Of a stretch of DNA of 64,000 nt, positions 1 to 11,800 are shown one piece after another. Below the pieces are notes generated by a model, which worked only from the letters and a program-made list of their open reading frames with translations, was not told where the DNA came from and ran no database searches. The stretch spans positions 104,010 through 168,009 of the forward strand of contig SSNP01000403.1 of the NCBI GenBank assembly GCA_006937955.1, written 5' to 3'. Position numbers and translations under genes: made by a program. The first letter of the stretch is position 1, and each line of letters begins with the position of its first letter. This DNA comes from Pachypanchax playfairii (taxonomy: Eukaryota; Chordata; Actinopteri; Cyprinodontiformes; Aplocheilidae).

Positions 1-50
1 CCCCCCCCCCCCCCCCCCCCCCCCCACCCCCCTTCCCCCAACCGCTATCC
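1..50. repeat. C-rich low-complexity run at window edge
   Basis: The first 26 bases are nearly pure C, followed by a C-rich tail. There is no gene content. It may be a simple repeat or a contig-edge artefact just upstream of the putative CNOT10 first exon. Confidence 0.8.
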
Positions 51-120
51 CTCTGCCGCTGTGATTCGCGATTCCACAACATTTTTATTCTGTTTGAATA
101 AGGACAGCTGTTGAAAAAAG

Positions 121-138
121 ATGGACTCTTCGGAAGAG
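121..138 (+). CDS. cnot10: Candidate CNOT10 first coding exon (MDSSEE)
   Basis: An ATG in fair context (A at -3, G at +4) opens six codons, MDSSEE, followed directly by a GTAATT donor at 139. It is the only start-plus-donor seen upstream of the first certain exon, and it is phase 0, as exon 5692 requires. Direct splicing would give a protein about 30 residues shorter than vertebrate CNOT10, so at least one further exon is expected between 139 and 5691 and was not found. Position and phase are seen; the assignment to this gene is inference. Confidence 0.35.
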
Positions 139-141
139 GTA

Positions 142-482
142 ATTATTGTATTTTTTTATTTATTTTCCGCAGAAACGCAAATAGCTTATTACAAACGGGA
201 GACAAGGTGCCTGTTAATTTGTAACTGACAGGTTAGTGAATGATCTCCTGCTACGAGACTCTCCACTCGTCCTCCCCCTCCCTTCTTGTTGTGATGTAAA
301 AGACGTAATTTCCTGTGCGCCAGCGCGGGAATGTCGCCGGTCGACACGCAAAGTAAAAATGATTTATTTGAAAAATACAGTGAGATGTTTGAGGAGCCGA
401 TCGGCTTAATCTGCATTGTGTCATCTCCTCTAATAGTGGCTTGGCTGAAACGGACATTCACGGACATGTAAAAGTTACGCAC
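142..482. other. Sequence after the putative CNOT10 exon 1
   Basis: No exon, repeat end or RNA was recognised. The 97-codon ORF on the - strand (189-482) has no domain. Confidence 0.5.
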
Positions 483-745
483 TACAGCTTTAAATCTTAA
501 AAAGACTGAAGGTATGTATTTTCACTCATCTCGGACATCTTGGAAACAACTATCAGTTCTTAATCCCTTAATTTTATCTAATCACAAGATTACACAGGTT
601 TCTACTTATAAGTACTTAGGAGTCTTCTTTGATTTCCATCTTACCGTCAACATATTCAACCTTTAACTCGAAAGCTGAGTCAGAAGCTTTTTGTATACAA
701 CTAAATTAGGCCCTATTTATCTAGTTCTGTTTCGAAAATGTATCT
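483..745 (+). mobile_element. LINE RT fragment, left part of a split copy
   Basis: Reads LNLKKTEGMYFHSS then TYKYLGVFFDFHLT, the RT thumb motif of a non-LTR element. It is separated from its continuation (about 1000-1206 and 3679-3930) by a repeat and a Harbinger-like insertion. Confidence 0.65.
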
Positions 746-760
746 TCGTGCCATAATACT

Positions 761-1000
761 ATAATAATAATAATAATAATAATAATAAACTTTATTTATA
801 TAGCACCTTTCACAGATAAAAATCACAAAGTGCTTCACAATTAATTCAATAAAACAGCATAAACAGTAAAAAGATAAAAAGAATAATAATCACGCCAAAA
901 GTCCAGTCAACCAAAAGCTCGCCCAAATAAGTGTCTTCAGCTGCCTTTTAAAAGAATCAACAGTGTCAGCCTCACGAAGGGGCAAAGGTACTACTATCTG
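761..1000 (-). repeat. AAT microsatellite and L2-like 3' end
   Basis: (ATA)n at 761-788 is followed by AACTTTATTTATATAGCACC, the kind of end also seen at 27320. Confidence 0.55.
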
Positions 1001-1510
1001 CCTTATCGTATTGTCTTCCAATTTGGTCCCTCACCTCTGATGATGCTCTTCAGCCAGTGTCTAAACTTTACAATAGAGCCTTTAGGATTCATAACAAGAT
1101 GCAAAGCAGGTCCCACCATCGCAATCTAATGCACTTCCTTTCAAGACTTATATCCTGAATCTAGGTATCAATTTCTATGATCAACTTACTCATAATGCTT
1201 CATTCACTGGGGTCTCATTTATAAATTTTGCGTACGCACATAATGGGGCCTGAAAGTAGCGTACGCCACTTTCAAAGCAAAAGTTGGGATTTATAAAAAA
1301 CGAACTTGACTTGAAAACGTGTGCACCTGTATGCCAACTCTGACCCGTGCGTACGGATATTTTGGAGACGAGGGGAATCAACGACGCAGTTGTTGAAGTG
1401 GTGAACTGCAGTCAGACTGCATGTTACTCCTCTCACACACGTCATTTCACCTCATACCAAATATTATAGATTCATGTTATTATAAACATTCAGAACAGCA
1501 ATGATATCTA

Positions 1511-2733
1511 CACTCACCGGCCACTTTATTAGGTACACCATGCTAGTAACGGGTTGGACCCCCTTTTGCCTTCAGAACTGCCTCAATTCTTCGTGGCATA
1601 GATTCAACAAGGTGCTGGAAGAATTCTTCAGAGAGTTTGGTCCATATTGACATGATGGCATCACACAGTTGGCGCAGATTTGTCGGCTGCACATCCATGA
1701 TGCGAATCTCCCGTTCCACCACATCCCAAAGATGCTCTATTGGATTGAGATCTGGTGACTGTGGAGGCCATTTGAGTACAGTGAACTCATTGTCATGTTC
1801 AAGAAACCAGTCCGAGATGATTCCAGCTTTATGACATGGCGCATTATCCTGCTGAAAGTAGCCATCAGAAGTTGGGTACATTGTGGTCATAAAGGGATGG
1901 ACATGGTCAGCAACAATACTCAGGTAGGCTGTGGCGTTGTAACGATGCTCAATTGGTACCAAGGGGCCCAAAGAGTGCCAAGAAAATATATTCCCCACAC
2001 CATTACACCACCACCACCAGCCTGAACCGTTGATACAAGGCAGGATGGATCCATGCTTTCATGTTGTTGACGCCAAATTCTGACCCTACCATCCGAATGT
2101 CGCAGCAGAAATCGAGACTCATCAGACCAGGCAACGTTTTTCCAATCTTCTATTGTCCAATTTCGATGAGCTTGTGCAAATTGTAGCCTCAGTTTCCTGT
2201 TCTTAGCTGAAAGGAGTGGCACCCGGCGTGGTCTTCTGCTGCTGTAGCCCATCTGCCTCAAAGTTGGACGTACTGTGCGTTCAGAGATGCTCTTCTGCCT
2301 ACCTTGGTTGTAACGAGTGGTTATTTGAGTCACTGTTGCCTTTCTATCAGCTCGAACCAGTCTGGCCATTCTCCTCTGACCTCTGGCATCAACAAGGCAT
2401 TTCCGCCCACAGAACTGCCGCTCACTGGATATTTTTTCTTTTTCGGACCATTCTCTGTAAACCCTAGAGATGGTTGTGCGTGAAAATCCCAGTAGATCAG
2501 CAGTTTCTGAAATACTCAGACCAGCCATTCTGGCACCAACAACCATGCCACGTTCAAAATCACTCAAATCACCTTTCTTCCCCATATTGATGCTCGGTTT
2601 GAACTGCAGGAGATTGTCTTGACCATGTGTACATGCCTAAATGCACTGAGTTGCCGCCATGTGATTGGCTGATTAGAAATTAAGTGTTAACGAGCAGTTG
2701 GACAGGTGTACCTAATAAAGTGGCCGGGGAGTG
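1511..2733. mobile_element. Tc1-type transposon inside the Harbinger-like element
   Basis: TA flanks it at 1509-1510 and 2734-2735. The ends are CACTCACCGGCCACTTTATT and its complement with one or two differences. The transposase gene is on the - strand. Confidence 0.92.
1543..2585 (-). pseudogene. Tc1 transposase with a frameshift
   Basis: The N-terminal frame 2585-1920 starts MGKKGDLSDFERGMVVGARM (HTH domain) and reaches NVAWSDESRFLLRH (first Asp) and GGGGVMVWG. The C-terminal frame 1998-1543 continues with HRYNATAYLS, FQQDNAPCHKA (second Asp) and SPDLNPIEHLWDVVE (Glu). The two overlap near 1990, so one small indel splits the gene. Otherwise it is full length. Confidence 0.92.
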
Positions 2734-2860
2734 TATATTGTAGCTTGTAGTGAGCTGTAGCTCTACTAAAAACTGTTTTCAATACTAAAAGAAATACATA
2801 AAATGAATCTCCTCCTCCTCGACAGGAAGTGTTTGAGATGACAACGACAAGGTTCATTTA

Positions 2861-3430
2861 ATGTTTTTTAATGTATCATTTAAGGCCCCAACAGCTGTCA
2901 TCATGTCGCAAAACACACTCTTTATTTCTTTTAATTTATTGATCATGGAATTAATAGCACTGATGGAGTCTCTCTGTGTCTGTATCACAGCTTCAGTCAG
3001 AACCCGACCACTGGATGCGCCACGGTCACCGGCAGCACTGGTGCTGGGGACAGTCTGACGACATCCTCACCAGTGTGGAGTGTGGAAGAGCTTAAAAGAG
3101 ACGACATATTAGTCTGTCTCCTTAAAACATGCTAACATTTGTTAACGTAGCCACGTATTACAAAAGGTGTTTTACCGGGTTTATTAGTTGTTTCTGTCAG
3201 GTCGATGTCGCCCTCCTTCTCTGACACAAGACCGTACACCGTCCTGTCAGCTGCACTGACAGTCGGCACTGCAGATGCTGCCACTCGTAGTTTTTACTTT
3301 TATTTGTGACACCGCTGCTGTTTTCAACAAATAAAATGTCTCTCCTAGCCTCTCCACTTCATCCACTAACACTTTAATTTTGTTTTTTTGTTTAGTTGCG
3401 ATATTTCCCGTCTTCCTCATATGTATCAAT
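2861..3430 (-). pseudogene. Harbinger-type Myb/SANT-like protein remnant
   Basis: The - strand frame reads KIKVLVDEVERLGETFYL, resembling the VLVDEVEARR-type start of Harbinger Myb-like proteins. Further on, in another frame, comes QTQRDSISAINSMINKLKEI then VFCDMMTAVGALNDTL, a coiled-coil end seen in these proteins. Frameshifts separate the parts. Confidence 0.5.
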
Positions 3431-3678
3431 ATTCATGTCCTGCTTTGCATTGACCTTATATGTCCTGGTTTGGGCGTGTTCAGGGCGGGACATGAGCCAA
3501 ATTCATGTACGCACACTTCCAGGTAGAGTGTGATTTATAAAGGGGAAATTGCTTAGAACTGTGCTTACACGTGGTTTTATAAATCGGAAATCTTTTTGAC
3601 ATATGCAAACTTTTTGTTTTGGTCGTACGTACACTTTTAGTAGGGTTTCTACGCCATGTTTTAGAAATGAGACCCCAG

Positions 3679-3930
3679 ATCTTTCCCTGCTGGTCCCTAA
3701 ATGTAAATCTTCCCCTAAGTATACCACTAGGTCTGTTACTAATGGACTGGTGCCTCTCCCTGCTTTTAAGAACTTAACCCTTATGGCCAGCAGTCTTTCT
3801 TTTATGTGTTTTCAAAAGCTTGGAATGACATTCCAAGTCACATAAGGTCAATCTCAACGTTGTGCCTTTTTAAAAAGAATTTTCACTCCTTATTTGCTGG
3901 ACAATTTTATCTGTAAACATTAAGATGTCT
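3679..3930 (+). mobile_element. LINE RT C-terminal part, right flank of the nest
   Basis: Reads SLPLLVPKCKSSPKYTTRSV and LVPLPAFKNLTLMASS, the tail of a non-LTR RT continuing 1000-1206 across the insertion. Confidence 0.55.
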
Positions 3931-4179
3931 GATTTAACTTGTGATGATGTTTTTCGCTGTAGCCTGATTCTGTTTAACTGTATGACTGTTATGTTTTGCT
4001 GAATGGAATGTCTTTGGGTTGTATGTTTCATGGTACAGGAACCTGCTGAAAAGGTTTTTAACTGAGCCACGCCCGATTGTTGTAATCTTTTCCTGTTTAA
4101 TAAATCTGTTCGTTCGTTCATTTGTGATATGATATGAATAGAATATAGGACAGTTTCTACCAACGATTAATAAAGGAGG

Positions 4180-4625
4180 GCCCTAGTCTTGATACCTTTC
4201 CTTCTGGTTTCTTGGACACAGCATCTCCACTGTCCTCTGCATCATGTCACCCAGCTTTATAGCTTTTCCTGTCATAGTCCCTACATTCAAAGTCCTTACA
4301 TTCAAAGTCCTTATAGTCAGTGCGAGACTCTTGACTTTCCTTTCCTCTCTGTCTACGACCATGCCTTCCTCCTCTCCTCCTTCTTCCACTCACACAGCCC
4401 AATTTCCTTCAGCACCCTGCAGGTTAACAGCACTAGTGTTAAGTTGTTTTTAACTCAGGTCTCGACCGGTACAGTATAGAAATCAGACTTGTGACTGGCA
4501 TTATTGTTTATTTGGCATACGTTTTATGTCAAATGCCCTTCCTTACTAAACCCACTGCATTTATGTAGGCTTGGGATCGGCATATGGAGGACACTGGCTT
4601 GTGCCTCCCTCAGACTGTATTATTA
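4180..4625 (-). mobile_element. RTE/BovB-like LINE remnant
   Basis: The - strand frame 4389-4183 reads TIRTLNVRTLNVGTMTGKAI then LGDMMQRTVEMLCPRNQKER, the decayed endonuclease start (family: IGTLNVGTMTGK...ETKWKG). The stretch with TTGGGATCGGCATATGGAGG usually flanks such elements. Confidence 0.6.
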
Positions 4626-4629
4626 CAGA

Positions 4630-5522
4630 GGCAGGGGGAATTGTTGAGATCATGGGTCATGACCATAAATCAGGTTTTTCATCACTTGTGTGTTTTGTAA
4701 AACACATATTTTGTTGTTTTCTTTAGACATCAATGTTGTTAGGCTCAGAACTTTCCTCTTAATTTATTTGGTTAACTCTGTTCTGCTTTTATCAATATTT
4801 AAAATATTTTCTAGCTTTTCTGTGTTCAGCATGGATTGACAAGTAGTCCTGCCAATCTAACCTATGAGGTAGATTAGGGAATATTGTCGATGTTAGTTTG
4901 TATCATCAAGCATAAAGTTTCAATGGACCAAAACAACATAGATCTCCAAAACTAGTAGATGGGGTTCCGCAGACTTCCTCTCAACTCAGATGACGGCCTT
5001 CCCAGTGACACTGACGCTTAGCCTTCCTCCCCGTCCACTAAAAAAAAAAAAAAACAATCATGGAGGTAAAAGATTTCCTTGTCACTAGTCGCTTTTTTGA
5101 AAGAGTAAAGGAGTCTAAACACTCGCTAAACATAGCTACATTCGCTATGTTAGCAGTGCTGCTCCCTGCATATTACAGACTGGGGTGAAGTCACATGACT
5201 GTACGTAGACTCATGACTCAACCCCAAACCCACGCTCCTCCTCAGCCTCATGTCTGCCTTCTGCCATGCTTGTTTTCATTCTGAAAGTGAACAGTATCTT
5301 TGTTTACCTCTTGTTCAGTGTTCATGAGTTGTCTTTGATATTTTTATTAGCATAAACATGTGCATATTTTTTATGGTGAATTTAGCACTTTGTTCCCTGA
5401 TGCCATTGTTATTTGGAGGGTTGTGCATCCATTCATTTGTTTTGTGAAATGAATAGTAATGTTTACAGAAAATTAAATGAGCTGAAATGAAATAGTTTTT
5501 CTTCTTAAACAAAATAATCATT
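4630..5522. other. CNOT10 5' intron region, nothing recognised
   Basis: A 15-base A run lies at 5041. No CNOT10 exon encoding the expected EKEL-type helix was found here. Confidence 0.5.
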
Positions 5523-5584
5523 TAGACTAATTGATTAGTCGGTAGATTCATCGAAATTAAATTAGTCGTTTGTGGCAGCCCTAT
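5523..5584 (-). mobile_element. hAT end remnant
   Basis: On the - strand it reads TAGGGCTGCCACAAACGACT and then AATTAGTC-type repeats, as at the ends of Charlie-like hAT MITEs. The other end was not found. Confidence 0.5.
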
Positions 5585-5691
5585 TGACAAGTGAATTTGC
5601 TGTCCTTTGAAACATAATTGGCTCCATAGTGTCTGGTGATCAACATTCTGACACTTGTTCTTTTCATGGTCACCTGACCTGTGTTTCACAG

Positions 5692-5853
5692 GCTGCGAGG
5701 TATGACGAGTCTCTGAAACACCTGGAAGCTCTGCAGGAGCTCAACAAAGAAGAATACAAGATTGCCATGAATAAAGCTGTAGTTGAGTTTTTCAGAAGTG
5801 GTCAAAGCACTACTGGGACACTCAAGCAAACCCTGATGGCCCTGAAGAACCGG
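5692..5853 (+). CDS. cnot10: CNOT10 coding exon (AARYDESL...ALKNR)
   Basis: The acceptor is TTTCACAG at 5691 and the donor GTAACT at 5854. The 162 nt form 54 whole codons (phase 0 at both ends). The peptide aligns with the human segment SGNYDACLQHLACL onward. In-frame codons upstream of the acceptor lack an ATG, so this is an internal exon. Confidence 0.93.
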
Positions 5854-8800
5854 GTAACTGCAGCTCACTTATGTTTAGCTGGAGCACTCATGTTTGGATT
5901 TTCTGATCTCCTGCTTGAACTCTTTATGTTTCAGCTTCACACCTCAGCAGAAGATATTGATGGGTTGGATGATGTTGAGAATTGTTTGCTGTACTACAAT
6001 CAAGCCATCATTCACTATCACATGCGCCAGTACTCTGAGGCCATCTCCATAGGAGAAAAGCTCTACCAGTTTCTTGAACCATTTGGTGAGTTTTGCTGCT
6101 TTTTAAGACCTACTCTTGTTTATATTCAGGAAACAAGTTTTTCATTTTCTGTAAAAAGACCAAAATCATAGATCTTAGCGCAACCTTTGCTAAAGTTCAG
6201 TAATTATTTAAAGGTACAGTATGTAAGAATTAGACCTAGTCAAATCCAAATTCTGCAGTTCATATAGAAAAATAACCTGTCTGCTCTCAGCCACTCGAAC
6301 CCCTCCCCTCCCCGATGTTTCTGTTGGGTTGCCAGTTCTGATGTTGATCCTTGTTTTATTTCTCTTGTATTTGTTCTATTTTTGGGAATGTCTGAAGGTC
6401 TATTTGTTCAGCGTTGAGTTTTCCTCAGTGTGTTTGAACACCCCATCACGTTCAGTTCAGCTGATCAGTAGGAAGGATGTGGTGGTTTATTACTTTATGC
6501 TGCTGCTCGTTGTAGAATTCCAGCTGCTTGTGTTGAAGACTTGGCAGCCTTGCAGACTCACATGTGATTCGTTATGGAACCAGGAAGTCTGGACGTGTAA
6601 ATAATGATTCTGGTCCGGACCAGGAACTAGAGACCACCCAGCTGACTGAGATCCAGATCTGTTACAATGTGACTTTATTTTCAGCATCAGTGGGACATTA
6701 GACTGTTGAGTGTTTCACTGTAAAATTCTTACTTGCTGTACCTTTAATCTGGACACAACAAGGACTTATCTGAGCTTACAGGGCTGTAGGTTAAACCTGC
6801 AGTTGAGGCCAAAACCATAAGCCCCCCAGGAATTATGGAACATGTTTGCAACATTTATGAAACTGTATATAAGAGACATTCACATATAGTGCTATCAAGT
6901 AGCTTTTGGTACATTTTGGTACAATTTATCATATAATATACATTTTTATTCAAATTTTATTTGTCACATACACAGTATTATATCAAGTGAAATGCTTTTA
7001 GTCTTGCTTCGTATTAAATATAGTAAAAAAAATGGGGTGGTTAAAAATATTAGCCCCATGTGAATATTTGCTCTCAAAACACACCTACAGTAGTACATAA
7101 CCCAAGTGGTACTCAAAATTTTTTTGACAAGGTTGGCAGGTCTGCATACATTGTTCAAATGGTGTTAGCTTTTCATTAGCAGCAGCTCTGCTCCGGTAAC
7201 GGTGTTAGCTCTTCGTTAGCAACAGCTCGGCTCCAGTCGTTTGTGAACGGTAGCAGGGACATCAGAAATAAGTTCAACCCATGCTGCTCTTCTGTCCTCT
7301 TCAACTGGGACCTGATGAAGTGTTTTGTGTTCTTCTGAGCAGCAAACAACAACAGAACATTTTGAGTGGTGAGTTTCATTATCTGAACCAGTGGTGTCCA
7401 ATCGGTAACAGAATTGCGGGTGTCCGAGGAAGTTACTGCTGTACCTGGTGGGTGGAGAAAGTGCTCGGAGGGGTGTGAACCGCCTCAGAGCACAACAACC
7501 CCCCTTCCCCCACACCTACTTAAAACAGCAGGGATGGATTTTTTCCAACTTTGCATGCATGTTTAAGCACCACAGACGCACAATAACACCCCAAATCCCA
7601 GAAAAAGTGAATTTTTCATAATATGGGACCTTTAAGGTATTGCCATCAGAATCAGAACCTGGCCCAAGCCTAGTATGACCCCACTTTCCTGCCTTGCTCC
7701 AGCGTTAAGATCTCAGTACTCAACATAATTCACTCGTAGTCATGAATTGTTGTATTTCATAATTGTACTTGTCTTGTTTAGTGTAATGTCATTGTGTTAT
7801 TTGTTCTAGAAGAGAAATTTGCCCAGGCTGTGTGCTTCCTGTTGGTGGATCTCTACCTGCTCACCTTTCAGCCAGAGAAGGCTCTTCACCTGCTGGCTGT
7901 TCTGGACAAAATCTCTGCACAAGGAAGCAACAAGAACGGCAAAGGAGAGGTAGTCTTCCACACCATCCTGTCAGTGTGAAAAACAGAAATGCCTTCTTTT
8001 CCACTTGGTCTGAATAAAGGCAAAGGAACCAGTAACGTGTTCAATCTGCTCATTGGTGTTATGTCTCCAAGTCTGGGTTATAGTTGCAGAGCTGCCATAA
8101 TCTGTGTGGGGTAAACTGCCACCACAGCTACAGGGTGTGATGTAGTAATGACAGATGATCTATGCAATTAACAGGTGTTCCACATCAACACCACAAACCT
8201 CTACACCAAATCTCCTGTGGTTGCACCATGCTGGATTTATTTCCTAAGCTTGTCTTATGGCAGCACCTGATTGGCTCAGCCACATGGAGATGGCTTGTCT
8301 TTGCTGTGGTATCATGGAACCATTTTTATAAAAGGGGCTAATGTGTTTGTGTTATTGTTGGCCGGTTGAAACATGCTATTACACAGGATGCTGTAATCCT
8401 GCTGTTGATGGGCAATACATTTTAAAACAGAAGTAAGTGCAGGTTAATATTTATAAAAACAGCAGTCAGTTAGGAAGTGTATTTGCTGCTTCAGGGCACA
8501 GTGAAAAAAGTAAATGATAAATATCCTGCTTTTACATTACAAGTTTTACATTCACCCATTCACACAACCCGATCTGTAAATCAGGGACTACATGGGGTCT
8601 TTCCCAGGGACTCTTCAACATGTGGTGGTGGAAGCCGGGATCAATCCACCAACCTTCTGATTGAAAGACGACCGCTCTAACCACTGAGCCACAGCCGTCC
8701 TATAAATGATCAGGATCTATATAAGTCTGTTTTGTTTTTGTTGATGCCAATAAAGTTCAGTTCAGTCTCAACCCAAATAATTACTACAGAAATCCACTTA

Positions 8801-11800
8801 CACTGTCATACAAGTTAGTAAAATATCTGAGCTATGCCACAATACTACAAATTTGAAAAGTGTTAATTAGTTGTGTAGTTGAGTCAGAGTCTGATAAACT
8901 GTTTAGAGATGTCAGAGGGATTTATTTGCTGTTTGTGCTGTTTGTTTGCAGAGCAACAGTTCATACAAAGAAGGAGCCAGCCAGAGAGCAGAAGTAGCTG
9001 CAATGATTGAAGCAGCCAAATCCAGAATCCACCAAGTAAGAGCTCTTCTCATTGCAGAACAACAGCTTAGACTTCATTTTCCTGGATATCTGATTGTAAC
9101 TGTTTCTTTTCCAGTACAAAGTGAGAGCCTACATTCAGATGAAGTCTTCCAAAGCCTGTAAGAGAGAGATCAAATCAGTGATGAATACAGCAGGGAATGT
9201 GAGTGTCAGCAAACAGCTGGGCTGGAAGACCTGATTACTGCAGATATTAAAGATTAAAATCTAAATGGATTTAAAAGCCATTTTTGTATTATTGCAATTA
9301 TAAAAATGTTCACAATTCAGTTTGTGTCTTGATCATCTTGGTTTGCTACAGATTCTGTAGCTTCAACAAAAAAGTTTTACATGCAGCAACCCAGATAGCT
9401 GATAAGACTTCACTGACGTTTAACTTAAATGTACTTTTTATCTTTTGTGTCCATGGAAACAGCTGTATTTAGGCTGTTGGTGAGTGTAGCATCAGTTCTG
9501 CTTTTCTCACACGTGTTGTCTCTCCCTTCAGTCTGCACCATCGCTCTTCCTCAAGAGTAATTTTGAGTATTTGAGAGGAAACTACCGGAAAGCAGTGAAA
9601 CTGCTAAACAGTTCCAATGTCTCAGAACATCCTGGACCAATCAAGACAGGTGACAGTCATTCTCTAATGACCTTGCTGTTGGACTGCTTCATTTTTACCC
9701 ATCCCACTTTAAGTTATATGCAGTTTTAGAATGTTTCCTCTATCACAATGTCTTTGGCATTAACTGTGTCATTTGAGGATTTATTTATGAGACAATTAAC
9801 TGTTTATTTTTCTGGCTTATATTCAGGTGAATGTGTTCGTTGCATGTTCTGGAACAATCTTGGCTGCATTCACTTTGCGATGGGAAAACATAACCTTGGC
9901 ATTTTTTACTTCAAGAAGGCATTACAAGAGAATGACCACACATGTGCACAACTGGGAGATGGCAGTAACGAGCAGTGTATGTTCCAGGATCTTGATAAAT
10001 TCCTCTAAACTTAAAATATTTGTGAACTTTCTTTATAACATAACTTTTACATCTGTCCTTCATGATTGGAATCAATTACTCCAACCTGACCAGGTTTCCT
10101 TTCTTCTCCACTTTTTTCATTCCGTAGCTAAAAAGTTCACAGGTATCCCCATGTGTGCTTTACTAGCCAACAAGCGCCATGAGCTGTTGTATAACTGTGG
10201 TATTCAGCTGCTCCACATTGGCAGGCCTCTGGCAGCATTTGAGTGTTTGATGGAGGCAGTGCAGGTTTATCACTCCAACCCTCGACTGTGGCTACGGCTT
10301 GCAGAGTGTTGCATCTCGGCTAACAAAGGGGTGAGTTGCTCTTCAGCTCATTTGACATTGTTAGAGTTGACAATCTGATAAATTTGCCTTGAGAGACTTT
10401 CAATTTCTAGGATTTTGTTTACAGTCACTATTTCCCTTTTTTTATAGAAAAGCCTAAAACTAAAAAAAATCTTAAATCATTGTTAAAAACATATTAGAAA
10501 ACTCTTACACTTTGGATCAAACATCCATAGATGTTATCTTCCTAGTGGATTCAGTTGTACTTTGTACTGATACTGTGACTCTTCAAAACATGACTTTTGC
10601 TTTAACATTTCCAGGGGTCAGAACAGGAAAGCAAAGGTTTACCTTGTAAAAAAGGAATAGTTCAATCTGTCATTGGACAGGGCTACCATCGCAAGATTGT
10701 CCTGGCATCACAGTCTTCACAGAATACTACCTACAGGTGAGTACCAAATCTGTAGGGCTAAGTCTTCAACCCTGACTCTTACAATTTGAAATATTAATCT
10801 TATCTCAACAAGAAACGATAGGAATACTGCAAGTCATTCTGGAATATTGTTCAAGGAATAAATCCAGTTAAACTTGTTCTATTCCATTAATAGATACCCT
10901 AAAGCCTATGAATTTTTGAGAGAAAATCCCTCCCTGGGTTCACTAAGGGTCAATGAAAATTCCTGTGAACTAGAACCCTCTACGGGAGATCCTTCCTGTC
11001 CACAACTAGAACCCTCTACAGGAGATCCTTCCTGTCCACAACTAGAACCCTCTACAGGAGATCCTTCCTGTCCACAGCTAGAACCCTCTACAGGACATCC
11101 TTCTTTTCCACAACTAGAACCCTCTACAGGAGATCCTTCCTGTCCACAGTTAGAACCCTCTACAGGAGATCCTTCCTGTCCACAACTAGAACCCTCTACA
11201 GGAGATCCTTCCTGTCCACAGCTAGAACCCTCTACAGGAGATCCTTCCTGTCCACAGCTAGAACCCTCTACAGGAGATCCTTCCTGTCCACAACTAGAAC
11301 CCTCTACAGGAGATCCTTCCCGTCCACAGCTAGAACCCTCTACGGGAGATCCTTCCTGTCTACAACTAGAACCCTCTACAGGAGATCTTTCCTGTCTACA
11401 GCTAGAACCCTCTACAGGAGATCCTCCCTGTCCACAGCTAGAACCCTGTACAGGAGATCCTTCCTGTCCACAGCTAGAACCCTCTACAGGAGATCCTTCC
11501 CGTCCACAGCTAGAACCCTCTACAGGACATCCTTCTTTTCCACAACTAGAACCCTCTACAGGAGATCCTTCCTGTCCACAACTAGAACCCTCTACAGGAG
11601 ATCCTTCCTGTCCACAGCTAGAACCCTCTACAGGAGATCCTTCCTGTCCACAACTAGAACCCTCTACAGGAGATCCTTCCTGTCCACAGCTAGAACCCTC
11701 TACAGGAGATCCTTCCCCTCTACAGCTAGAACCCTCTACAGGAGATCCTTCCCGTCCACAGCTAGAACCCTCTACAGGACATCCTTCTTTTCCACAACTA

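Larger units (their letters stand above)
1207..3678. mobile_element. PIF/Harbinger-like element with a Tc1 nested inside
   Basis: The ends share CTGGGGTCTCATTT in inverted orientation (1207 onward and the complement ending 3678). GCGTACGC-type palindromes lie near both ends. It carries a Myb/SANT-like ORF remnant (next entry) but no visible DDE transposase. It splits the LINE at 483-3930. Confidence 0.65.

Noticed and set aside
5629..5691. CNOT10 start just upstream of exon 5692
   Set aside because: The open codons there have no ATG and a good acceptor ends at 5691.
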